Source: CAWGCE01 sp964480915 (lineage in GTDB: Bacteria; Planctomycetota; Planctomycetia; Pirellulales; Pirellulaceae). From it: 21,122 nt of DNA. The position numbers and the translations under genes were made by a program. The notes beneath the pieces were generated by a model that was given only the letters and a program-made list of their open reading frames with translations, had not been told where the DNA came from and made no database searches. The DNA lies in assembly GCA_964480915.1 (NCBI GenBank), contig CAYZRS010000077.1, positions 1 through 21,122 on the forward strand. Direction: 5' to 3'. This document shows positions 7,048 to 14,767 of this stretch, in pieces; positions within the stretch are counted from its first letter, which is position 1; every line of letters starts with the position of its first letter.

Positions 7048-8942
7048 GCTGCGATTTCCTTCGTCTTCAGGAAGAAGTATCCGGCGCTGGAGACCACCAA
7101 GATGTAGGCCAGCGAAATCAGGATGTGTTGCCCCATCAGATTCGGTGGAATGTCAAAACCGTAAGCTAAGAAGCGAGCCGTATTGATACCGCCCGATTCG
7201 GCATAGTCGCGAAAATTCGGCATCATCGAGGAGAGAGCACGCATGAAGAACAAAGAGACGGCATCAAACGCCTTCACGAGGAAGTCGCCGACCTTACCGA
7301 TCCCCAAATCGACCATTAGGTTCTTTTGCGTAAAGACACGAATGACCGCCTCGACCGGTCCGCCACCTTCCAACTCGCCCGTCGCGACTTGGAAAATGGT
7401 GCTCGAAAAATAGCCCATCACCATACAGCCGAGCGTCGCCAGCATGGCCACCGACCCGGTTAGGAATGTACTGAACATGACGCCAAAGGCGGTCACCACC
7501 ATCAATTGCAACCAGACGGTAAAGTAACCCTTGATGAAATTCATCCAGAAGAAGCGATCCGAAGCACGCACATAAACATCGGCCGAGGCCATGCCGAAAT
7601 ACTGCGCTCGTTCTTCGCATTGAATTTTTAGCTCGAGATGACCATCGGAAACGAGCGATTCGAACAGGTCGACTTCGCGAATCGAACCGTCCAGCATTTC
7701 ACACTCAACCGTCCGCGGCACCAACACCGAAGCGGGCGTAAATTCTTGAGCGATGAAGGGCTGGCGAGTCGTCGCGACGGCGGTATCTGGGTCGAAACCT
7801 TTTTTCGCTTCTGGATCAGAACTCTTCGCCGCTTGCTGGACTCGAAAATCTCCGTTGACCAATTGCCACGTACCGGCGATGCCTCGTTCGATCTCACCTT
7901 TGTACGTGCGGAAGACGCGGACTGCCATTTCGACCGGCAATCCAGTAGGAAACTCACGCGGCTTCAAGCCTTGAAAATGCCAAATGCCAGCGCTCAAGGT
8001 GCTCCCTTCGATGTAGCCGCGATAGGTCCACTCCTTACCGACATTGATTCCCTTTTCGGCCAACTCACCTTTGCGGTTTAAGAAACGGAGACCACCATAG
8101 ATCGGCACCCGTGCTTCCAGGTTGCCTGTCGGCGGGCCAATCGCGATCGAGTTGTAGTCGTCGGGATCGGTCATCGTGACACGATGGACGTGCCCTTGCC
8201 GAGCATCGGTCGCCCCTTCGTAGGACGTATTGCCTTCGTCATCAACAATCGTCGCCACGTAAAATTCGTGGCGATGATTGCGGTTCCGCGTCGTCATGCC
8301 CGTGACGCGCCCGCTTTCGTCCGTTTGCACCGATGCGACATCGACGGCATGACGGTGATTCAACCCGCGCTTCACAAAGACAAAACTGAATAGACACATG
8401 CCGGCTAAGATCAACGTCAAGATCGCACCGAAGCCCAAGATGCGGCCAAATACGATTTCCCAAGGACGCACCGGCTTGGTCACGATCGTGTAGATGGTCT
8501 TGTTCTTGATATCGGCAGGCAAACTGAATGCCGACAAAAAGATCGCCAGCAGCACGGTGAGGAAATTCGTCGCCTTCAGGACGACACTGATGTACAGAGC
8601 GGCCGGATTCTCGCTATTGACGTCGAGGTACCAAGCCCCGAACGAGAGCAAGATCATGAACACGACGAACACAATCAAGACGTAACGCCGAATCGACTCT
8701 TTAAACGCCAAACGGGCCATGGCAAAAATACGGCGAAATGAGGTTTGCCGAAAATCGGTCCAGGCGGATCCAATCACCTGGAAGACAATTTTCGTCGCCT
8801 CGACCGGTCCATTGCGGATCGACGCCATCAGGAACCCGCCGATTAGCGCCAGGAGGCAAATCCCCGCCGCGACGAGTAAGAAAAAAGCCAGGCTGTTGGG
8901 CAACCACTGCAGGAACGGAATTATTTGTTTTTCGAGAACCAT
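7044..8942 (-). CDS. ABC-2 type permease with large extracytoplasmic domain
   Basis: 632 aa. Hydrophobic segments lie at about 18-40, 87-105, 118-140, 168-190, 475-493, 496-517 and 605-626. The stretch SLPADIKNKTIYTIVTKPVRPWEIVFGR (140-167, read in two parts) is the cytoplasmic motif typical of ABC-2 permeases that have Gld/Nos-type ATPases. Between the fourth and fifth helices sits a soluble insert of about 280 residues (191-470), far larger than usual loops. It carries three HxH motifs: NHRH 195-198, NHRH 222-225 and GHVH 250-253. The ATPase gene ends 60 bases upstream, and the stop overlaps the next gene's start by four bases. The transported substrate is unknown; the insert suggests a specialised binding or metal-dependent task outside the membrane. 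Confidence 0.87.
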   Translation of the reverse strand: MVLEKQIIPFLQWLPNSLAFFLLVAAGICLLALIGGFLMASIRNGPVEATKIVFQVIGSAWTDFRQTSFRRIFAMARLAFKESIRRYVLIVFVVFMILLSFGAWYLDVNSENPAALYISVVLKATNFLTVLLAIFLSAFSLPADIKNKTIYTIVTKPVRPWEIVFGRILGFGAILTLILAGMCLFSFVFVKRGLNHRHAVDVASVQTDESGRVTGMTTRNRNHRHEFYVATIVDDEGNTSYEGATDARQGHVHRVTMTDPDDYNSIAIGPPTGNLEARVPIYGGLRFLNRKGELAEKGINVGKEWTYRGYIEGSTLSAGIWHFQGLKPREFPTGLPVEMAVRVFRTYKGEIERGIAGTWQLVNGDFRVQQAAKSSDPEAKKGFDPDTAVATTRQPFIAQEFTPASVLVPRTVECEMLDGSIREVDLFESLVSDGHLELKIQCEERAQYFGMASADVYVRASDRFFWMNFIKGYFTVWLQLMVVTAFGVMFSTFLTGSVAMLATLGCMVMGYFSSTIFQVATGELEGGGPVEAVIRVFTQKNLMVDLGIGKVGDFLVKAFDAVSLFFMRALSSMMPNFRDYAESGGINTARFLAYGFDIPPNLMGQHILISLAYILVVSSAGYFFLKTKEIAA

Positions 8943-9002
8943 TGCGTCGGAAAGCTATCAGTAGGAGTACGAAAACCGAAAATACAACAGGGGAGCCAGA
9001 CG

Positions 9003-9926
9003 TTAGGAACCGGCCCTTTTCCCCGGACGGTCTTCGCTTTCTTTGACAATATTTAGGAACAGCTCTTCCAGCGAGGTGCGTGGATTCTCAATTCCCATCA
9101 CTTCGCCGCCATGTTTTGCGACCACTTGGCGAATCTCTTCGCGCGCCGCTTCCGGTAAATCGGAGGTCCGAATTTGCGTCACATCGCGGACGGCCAGCAA
9201 GTCTTCGACTCGGCCCAGTTCTTTCAGCTCACCTTGATACAAGATCGCAATGCGATCACAAACATCCTGAACGTCGGCCAGCAGGTGGCTGCACATCAGA
9301 ACCGTCTTGCCGGCATCCTTGAGCTCAAGAATCAGGTCTTTCATCTCACGGGTACCGATCGGATCGAGTCCCGTGGTCGGCTCGTCGAGTACGATCAGGT
9401 CGGGATCGTTGATCAGCGCTTGGGCCAACCCGATACGGCGCGTCATCCCTTTGGAATACTCTTTCAACTGGCGGCGACGAGCCCAATCGAGCTTCACTTT
9501 TTTGATCAATTGATCGACACGTTCTTTCCGAACGCTCTCGGGCATATTGAAGAGGCGACCGTAAAAATCGAGCGTCTCTTCCGCGTTGAGGAACTTGTAG
9601 AGATAAGATTCTTCGGGGAGGAAGCCGATCCGTTCGTTCTTTTCCACATTGGAGGCATTCTCACCAAATACGAGCGCTTCGCCGCTGGTGGGAAACAAGA
9701 GGCCAAGCAGCAGCTTGATCGTCGTCGTCTTGCCAGAGCCGTTGGGCCCTAACAGGCCGAAGACTTCGCCCTGCCTCACTTCCATGTCGAGCGCTTTCAG
9801 CGCCTTGACCTTTTCTCGGCCCCAAAAGTCGCGATAGACTTTTGTCAGGTTGCGAGTCTCGATGACGATTTCATCAGACGAATGAGCCTTGGTGGTTTCA
9901 GGCTCGGTACTCGTCGTTGCGTTCAT
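9003..9926 (-). CDS. ABC transporter ATP-binding protein
   Basis: 307 aa from the ATG at 9926, which has GAGGAA five bases upstream; a longer in-frame reading to 10046 has no such signal and adds non-family residues. It is the nucleotide-binding subunit of the adjacent ABC-2 permease. Walker A is GPNGSGKT (60-67), the Q-loop position reads FLPEES with Glu in place of Gln, the signature is the variant SKGM (158-161), Walker B is LIVLDEP (Asp181, Glu182), and the H-loop is His214. The variant signature and E-type Q-loop are common in ABC-2 exporter ATPases of the CcmA/GldA/NatA type. The first ~20 residues are a polar extension. First gene of the minus-strand cluster. Confidence 0.95.
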   Translation of the reverse strand: MNATTSTEPETTKAHSSDEIVIETRNLTKVYRDFWGREKVKALKALDMEVRQGEVFGLLGPNGSGKTTTIKLLLGLLFPTSGEALVFGENASNVEKNERIGFLPEESYLYKFLNAEETLDFYGRLFNMPESVRKERVDQLIKKVKLDWARRRQLKEYSKGMTRRIGLAQALINDPDLIVLDEPTTGLDPIGTREMKDLILELKDAGKTVLMCSHLLADVQDVCDRIAILYQGELKELGRVEDLLAVRDVTQIRTSDLPEAAREEIRQVVAKHGGEVMGIENPRTSLEELFLNIVKESEDRPGKRAGS

Positions 9927-10321
9927 ATGTTCCTCGGACAATTCAGCTCGTATACGTGCTACTTCGCGACCATCGCTTTGCGATGAGTAGAGTGCCGCCT
10001 GCGTTCTTGCCCCTGCTGCCAACAAACCGGCAAACTGCCAACTCACTGCGATGGCCTTGGCGCCAATCCGACGAATGGCATTAACTACGCGGCCCGCGCA
10101 GCGAAGGTTCGGCGGCCCAGCCGATCACCTTCCCAGTCAGGCAATTTCGTCAACTGACGAACTTCCCACTATAAAACTGGCGACTGTGACTTTCAAGGAC
10201 GCCGGTCGCTTGAAAAACAGTTAACAATTCACCATTCTGGCATCCTGCGGACGTCGTTCGATCGGACAATGCCCGAGCCACCTCCCATCCACTTTGTCTC
10301 ACGCAGACCAATGAACGCCCT
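9927..10321. other. 395-base divergent spacer between the ABC cluster and folC
   Basis: I find no convincing gene here. It must hold the promoters of both the ABC cluster (-) and folC (+). Visible structure is CATCGC-TTT-GCGATG at 9971-9985, a 6-bp stem in what would be the ABC-cluster leader; CGTATACG near 9952; and the inverted repeat and promoter-like boxes at 10146-10175, listed separately. I do not recognise a riboswitch. Confidence 0.6.
10146..10175 (+). promoter_or_regulatory. Candidate promoter overlapped by a perfect inverted repeat
   Basis: TTCGTCA-AC-TGACGAA (10146-10161) is a perfect 7+2+7 inverted repeat. Inside it TCGTCA (10147-10152, 4 of 6 matches to TTGACA) lies 17 bases before TATAAA (10170-10175, 5 of 6 to TATAAT). 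This is the geometry of a sigma70 promoter facing folC with an operator over its -35 box. The start of folC is about 145 bases further on. The regulator is unknown. Confidence 0.4.
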
Positions 10322-11821
10322 ATGCCGCCCGCAAATCAACCATCAGGGGGATTCACACCCGAATCGACCCCGGCGAAGGAACCGGTCACACTGCCCGCCG
10401 AAACGCAACCCACCACGATGGAACGGCCCGCCGTCGAGTTTCTTTTTGGACGATTAAATTACGAAAGGGTCGTGAGCGTCCCCTACCAAGAGCAAAATTT
10501 TAAGCTCGACCGCATGTTCGATCTGGCAGCTCGGCTCGGCAACCCGCAGGATGAACTAACCATCGTTCACGTGGCTGGCAGCAAAGGTAAGGGCTCGACG
10601 TCGACGATGGTTGCCTCGATGTTGATGGCAGCCGGCTATAAAATCGGGCTCTACACTTCGCCCCATCTCGTCGAGCCGGAAGAGCGCATTCAGATCAATC
10701 TGCAAAATTGCCCACCAGCGATTTTCGACCAACTGCTCCTGTCAATCGAACCGCACGTGAACGAGATGGACCGGCAGATTGCTGGCGATTCCGAGCAACG
10801 TGGTCCCACCTATTTTGAAATCCTCACGGCTGCGGCACTGGTGCATTTCCAGCACTGCCAGGTCGACGTGGCGGTCATTGAGGTTGGACTGGGCGGACGA
10901 CTCGATTCCACCAACATCTGCCAGCCTGCTTGCAGTGTCATCACAACGATCAGCAAGGATCACACGCGGCAACTGGGCGACACGCTTGAGAAAATTGCGT
11001 ATGAGAAAGCGGGCATCATCAAACTGCAGGTACCCGTCGTTTCGGGAGTCCTCAAACAGGCGCCGCAAGAAGTCATCCACGAGAAAGCTCTGGCCGAAAA
11101 TGCCTCGGTGAGTCAAAGGGGCCGAGATTTTGAGATCGAGCCGACGACCGATGGCCAATTTGCATACGTCGAACCGGCGACCGATGCGCAGCCGACATTT
11201 CGAATCGAGCGGCTTCGCACTGGCATGCTGGGATCGCATCAACTGGCAAACGCTGCGGTGGCAATTCGCGCACTGCGTCTCTTGTCGAATTGCAACATTC
11301 GCGTCGACGAAGCGGCGATTCGCGAGGGCCTGCGAACCGCGAAATGTAACGGAAGGATCGAAGTCGCCAGCACGAATCCACTTACCATCGTCGATGCGGC
11401 TCACAATGAAGCCTCAGCCGCGGCGCTCGCAAAAACACTGCAAGCAGAGTGGCCCCATCACCAAGTCATCTTCATTCTGGCCGCCACACGGGGCAAAGAT
11501 GTGGCGGGCATTTTACGCCATCTGGTCCCCCTGGCGAGCCGCATGATCTTCACGAAATACTTGGACGTGCGTCGCTGTTTCGATCCAGAAAAACTGCGGC
11601 AAATGGCCAGAGAGACGGCCAGCGAATTGGGCTTCGCCGCCCGACCGTCGCTGGTCAAACGAAACCCTGCCGAAGCATGGCGGGCAGCACAACGAGTGGC
11701 CGCTTCCGATGAGGGCGATCAGCTGATCTGCATCACCGGATCATTCTTCTTGGCGTCCGAACTACGGCCGCTCGTGATCGAATCGGACCGCGAAATCGAT
11801 CTCAGCGCCGACCAACCGTAG
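10322..11821 (+). CDS. folC: Folylpolyglutamate synthase / dihydrofolate synthase
   Basis: 499 aa. It joins glutamate to dihydropteroate or tetrahydrofolate with ATP in the cytoplasm, a step of folate biosynthesis and retention. Mur-ligase-type motifs are the P-loop GSKGKGST (86-93), YTSPHL (111-116), EVGLGGRLDSTN (187-198), SKDHTRQLGDT (211-221), EKAGIIK with the lysine that is usually carbamylated, and DAAHNEAS at the start of the C-terminal domain (DGAHN in most homologs). The first ~32 residues are Pro/Thr-rich and not part of the family; ATG 10418 is an alternative start, and neither start has a clear ribosome site. The length is about 60 residues above typical FolC, partly from this extension. 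A carboxypeptidase gene begins 46 bases downstream. Confidence 0.93.
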   Translation: MPPANQPSGGFTPESTPAKEPVTLPAETQPTTMERPAVEFLFGRLNYERVVSVPYQEQNFKLDRMFDLAARLGNPQDELTIVHVAGSKGKGSTSTMVASMLMAAGYKIGLYTSPHLVEPEERIQINLQNCPPAIFDQLLLSIEPHVNEMDRQIAGDSEQRGPTYFEILTAAALVHFQHCQVDVAVIEVGLGGRLDSTNICQPACSVITTISKDHTRQLGDTLEKIAYEKAGIIKLQVPVVSGVLKQAPQEVIHEKALAENASVSQRGRDFEIEPTTDGQFAYVEPATDAQPTFRIERLRTGMLGSHQLANAAVAIRALRLLSNCNIRVDEAAIREGLRTAKCNGRIEVASTNPLTIVDAAHNEASAAALAKTLQAEWPHHQVIFILAATRGKDVAGILRHLVPLASRMIFTKYLDVRRCFDPEKLRQMARETASELGFAARPSLVKRNPAEAWRAAQRVAASDEGDQLICITGSFFLASELRPLVIESDREIDLSADQP

Positions 11822-11867
11822 CCGGACGACAAGCCAACCCAGCCATTTCCAACAAGGAGCCGAAGCG

Positions 11868-13484
11868 TTGCCTCAATCCTGGATTACCCGTCGTTTTATG
11901 GCCGCCATGATGACGATGCCCATCTGGTACGCTCTGCCAAGTCGGGCGGAAACCGCGACCGCCCCTGCCACGCCAAGGACCGTGGCCGAATCGTCCAATT
12001 TCACCGCCACAGCGACTCACGATCAAGTGATGACGATGTGTCGTGAACTGGCACAATCGCCCCGCGTCCGGCTGACGTCGCTGGGCACCTCCCATGAAGG
12101 ACGCGACCTTCCGCTACTGATCCTTTCTCAAGATGGCGTCACCAAGCCGGCCGATCTGACGGACGATGCGCGACTGGTTGTGTTTGCGATGGGCAACATT
12201 CATGCGGGCGAAGTCTGTGGTAAGGAAGCGCTGCTGATGCTGGCCCGAGAAATGACGCAAGGCGAGATCGGGCCGCTCGAAGAACTCGTCGTACTATTTG
12301 CCCCCATCTACAACGCGGACGGTAACGAACGCTTTGCGATCGATAATCGGGGCAACCAAGTCGGGCCCGAGAAAGGGATGGGACAACGCCCCAATGCGCA
12401 GGGACTCGATCTCAACCGCGATAACATCAAGCACGAATCGCCCGCAGCGATCGCACTGGCCAAGCTGATCAGCGACTGGAAACCGGCCGTTTGTATCGAT
12501 TTGCACACGACGAACGGTTCGCACCATCGCTACACCATCACGTACGATGGCCCACGCCATCCGGCGACGCCTGGCAAGATTGCCGACTTTGCGCGTGACA
12601 CCTTCCTGCCGGCAGTCGGCCGCGAATTGGCGAAATCAGACTACCGCTCGTTCTTCTACGGTAATTTCAACAAGGCGCACGACCAGTGGGATACGTATCC
12701 CGACTTGCCGCGGTATTGCACTCACTACTTCGGATTCCGCGGCACCATCGGGGTCCTCTCGGAAGCGTACGCCTACGCCTCGTATAAAGATCGAGTCCTC
12801 GCAACGCGAGATTTTGTCAGAAGTTGCTTGGCGACGACCGTCAATCGGCAAGAGGCAATTCGCCGAACGCTACAGGAGGCCTTAGATGCCGACATGGCCG
12901 CGACGGAGTTCGCAATTCAGTCGATCGCCGTTCCCTATCGGGAATTCGATGTGCTGGGCTACGTCGAAGAAGAGCAGGGCGGTAAGAACATCGCTACCGA
13001 CCGAGAGAAAACTTATCGACTGGTTTACCACGGCCTCCAGCGACCATCAAAAACAGTCAAGCGGCCTTTTGCCTATCTCGTTCCAGCCGGTTTCGAACAG
13101 GTCGTTGAGAACCTCACATCGCACAATATTCGGTTGAGCCAGCTGACGGTCGCAACCGAGTTAGCGGTGGAAACGTACCGCATCACCGACGCAGATATGG
13201 CCGAACAAGAGTTCCAAGGGCATCGTACGATCAGCGTCCGCAGCACCGCTTCGACGATTACCAAGCAAACGTATCCCGCTGGCACGCGGCTGGTACGCAC
13301 GCACCAACCGATGCTTGGCGGCCTGATCGTAAACCTGCTGGAACCGGCAGCGACAGACGGACTGTGTGCTTGGAACTTTTTCGACGGTCAGATCACCCAA
13401 AATGGTCACATGATCAAAGAGGCGCAGTTCCCGATCCCCAGGATCCTAAATGACGTATCGGAAAAGCTCATCGACCTCCCTTAA
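11868..13484 (+). CDS. Exported M14-family zinc carboxypeptidase
   Basis: 538 aa. The start is a TTG at 11868 backed by a strong AAGGAG eight bases upstream; the nearest in-frame ATG (11898) has none. The N terminus ITRRFMAAMM... ending near ALPSRAETA is a signal peptide with a Tat-like twin arginine. The M14 domain (about 50-315) has zinc ligands His112 and Glu115 (HAGE) and His213 (DLHTTNG), the substrate-binding LDLNRD (Asn183, Arg184), and catalytic Glu299 (GVLSEAYAY). All key residues are present, so it should be an active metallocarboxypeptidase or amidase outside the cytoplasmic membrane. Residues about 320-538 form a further domain I do not recognise. Whether it acts on peptides, peptidoglycan or another amide is not visible. 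It follows folC closely, but the own strong ribosome site fits an independent role. Confidence 0.9.
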   Translation: MPQSWITRRFMAAMMTMPIWYALPSRAETATAPATPRTVAESSNFTATATHDQVMTMCRELAQSPRVRLTSLGTSHEGRDLPLLILSQDGVTKPADLTDDARLVVFAMGNIHAGEVCGKEALLMLAREMTQGEIGPLEELVVLFAPIYNADGNERFAIDNRGNQVGPEKGMGQRPNAQGLDLNRDNIKHESPAAIALAKLISDWKPAVCIDLHTTNGSHHRYTITYDGPRHPATPGKIADFARDTFLPAVGRELAKSDYRSFFYGNFNKAHDQWDTYPDLPRYCTHYFGFRGTIGVLSEAYAYASYKDRVLATRDFVRSCLATTVNRQEAIRRTLQEALDADMAATEFAIQSIAVPYREFDVLGYVEEEQGGKNIATDREKTYRLVYHGLQRPSKTVKRPFAYLVPAGFEQVVENLTSHNIRLSQLTVATELAVETYRITDADMAEQEFQGHRTISVRSTASTITKQTYPAGTRLVRTHQPMLGGLIVNLLEPAATDGLCAWNFFDGQITQNGHMIKEAQFPIPRILNDVSEKLIDLP

Positions 13485-13520
13485 CCGCCCCGTCTCCTCG
13501 TGCAGTCTCCTGGAGACGAT

Positions 13521-14492
13521 CTACCGACTTGCGGCAAACACTTGTTCGATGACATCCATGTTGTGGACCGCGTCCTCGATCGGTGTCGGCACAGGCGTAT
13601 CGTCGAGGATGGCTCGAGAGAACAGCTCTCCTTGGATCGTGTACTGATCGCAAACTTCACAGACAAATTCTTCCCGCGCTTTGTCTTTTTGGAGCCATAA
13701 TTTGCAACCACGATCCGGCGGTGCGTTGAATGGAATTTCCATCTCGATACAACCCTCGGTACCGAAGATGAGGACTCGCTGAAACGGCTCCAATTGAGTC
13801 GAGCAAGTGAAGACCGAGGTTCCCTGTTCGAATTGCAGAATGGCCGAGGCGATTCGATCTATCTGAAGTTTGGGATCGAACTCGACCGTGCTCAGCACTT
13901 TGGTCGGCTCGGCAGCGAAAATGAATCGCGAGAGCGAAATACAATAGCAACCAATATCGAAGAGGGCTCCACCTCCGATGTCGACTTGATTGCGAATGTT
14001 CTCTGCGTCGACATTGTAGTAAGAAAAGAACGACTGAATCGTACGTAACGTTCCGATCGCGCCTGCGGCGACCCACTGGCGAGCCTTCAGCCACTGCGGG
14101 TGGTGCCGATACATGAAGGCTTCCATGAGCTTCAAGTGGGGAAATCGTTGCCCGGCAGCGACCAATTCCCTTCCTTCCGCAGCCGACAGCCCAATCGGTT
14201 TTTCGCACAGTACATGCTTGCCCGCTTCGAGCGCCTTAATCGACCACGGCACGTGCAGGTGGTTGGGGAGCGGATTGTAAATCGCATCGATGTCAGGGTC
14301 TGCTAGGAGCTCGTCATAGCTGCCGATGGCCCGCGGCAATCCCAACGCATCGGCTGCGGCTTGCGCCTTGTCTTGAGATCGAGAAGCGATCGCTACCATC
14401 TCGCAACAGTCCGATTGCTGCATGGCGGGGATGACCTGTGCCGTACCAATTTTGGCCGTGCTCAACACGCCCCAACGTACTCTTTCGTTCAT
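13521..14492 (-). CDS. Gfo/Idh/MocA-family oxidoreductase (cytoplasmic)
   Basis: 323 aa from the ATG at 14492; a longer frame to 14825 adds 111 residues without family similarity and would overlap the GGDEF gene. The N-terminal Rossmann fold starts WGVLSTAKIGTAQVIPAM (7-24). EKP at 97-99 is the family's cofactor/catalytic motif. GGGALFDIGCY (173-183) holds the Asp179/Tyr183 pair typical of the dihydrodiol dehydrogenase / xylose dehydrogenase-like branch. It would oxidise or reduce a sugar or related polyol with NAD(P); the substrate cannot be told. There is no signal peptide. It is convergent with the M14 peptidase gene, with only 36 bases between stops. Confidence 0.93.
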   Translation of the reverse strand: MNERVRWGVLSTAKIGTAQVIPAMQQSDCCEMVAIASRSQDKAQAAADALGLPRAIGSYDELLADPDIDAIYNPLPNHLHVPWSIKALEAGKHVLCEKPIGLSAAEGRELVAAGQRFPHLKLMEAFMYRHHPQWLKARQWVAAGAIGTLRTIQSFFSYYNVDAENIRNQVDIGGGALFDIGCYCISLSRFIFAAEPTKVLSTVEFDPKLQIDRIASAILQFEQGTSVFTCSTQLEPFQRVLIFGTEGCIEMEIPFNAPPDRGCKLWLQKDKAREEFVCEVCDQYTIQGELFSRAILDDTPVPTPIEDAVHNMDVIEQVFAASR

Positions 14493-14767
14493 ACCCGTTT
14501 TCGACTTTCTATTTTTGGTTTCAACGAGATCCGGAGAGTGAATCTTAGCAATCTGGCGTCGACCCCAAACCGGTGGCAGCTCGGTTACATCCCCCCCAGT
14601 CATGGCAATTGCCGTTGACCAAACGCAACACGGCGACCGGCTCGTGTTAAATCCCCCACAGGAAGCGGCCGTTTCCCGGGAAAACGCCCAGCCGTGCACT
14701 TTTGACCGGCGTTCCCGTCCTATCTTTTCATGAGTCCACTCGACACTTTTCGCGAGCCCAAATCGCC
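14493..14767. promoter_or_regulatory. Divergent control region with two perfect palindromes
   Basis: This spacer separates the oxidoreductase (-) from the diguanylate cyclase (+). It holds GGCAATTGCC (14604-14613) and TTTCCCGGGAAA (14672-14683); the latter extends to CGTTT-CCCGGG-AAAACG with one extra A. Both could be operators for dimeric regulators. I could not place a convincing -35/-10 pair. Confidence 0.3.

Noticed and set aside
9927..10046. 40-residue N-terminal extension of the ABC ATPase
   Set aside because: The ATG at 9926 has a good ribosome site; the extension has no ABC-family similarity.
13505..13517. GTCTCC-T-GGAGAC inverted repeat between convergent stops, considered as a terminator
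   Set aside because: The loop is too short for the full stem and no T-tract follows on either strand.
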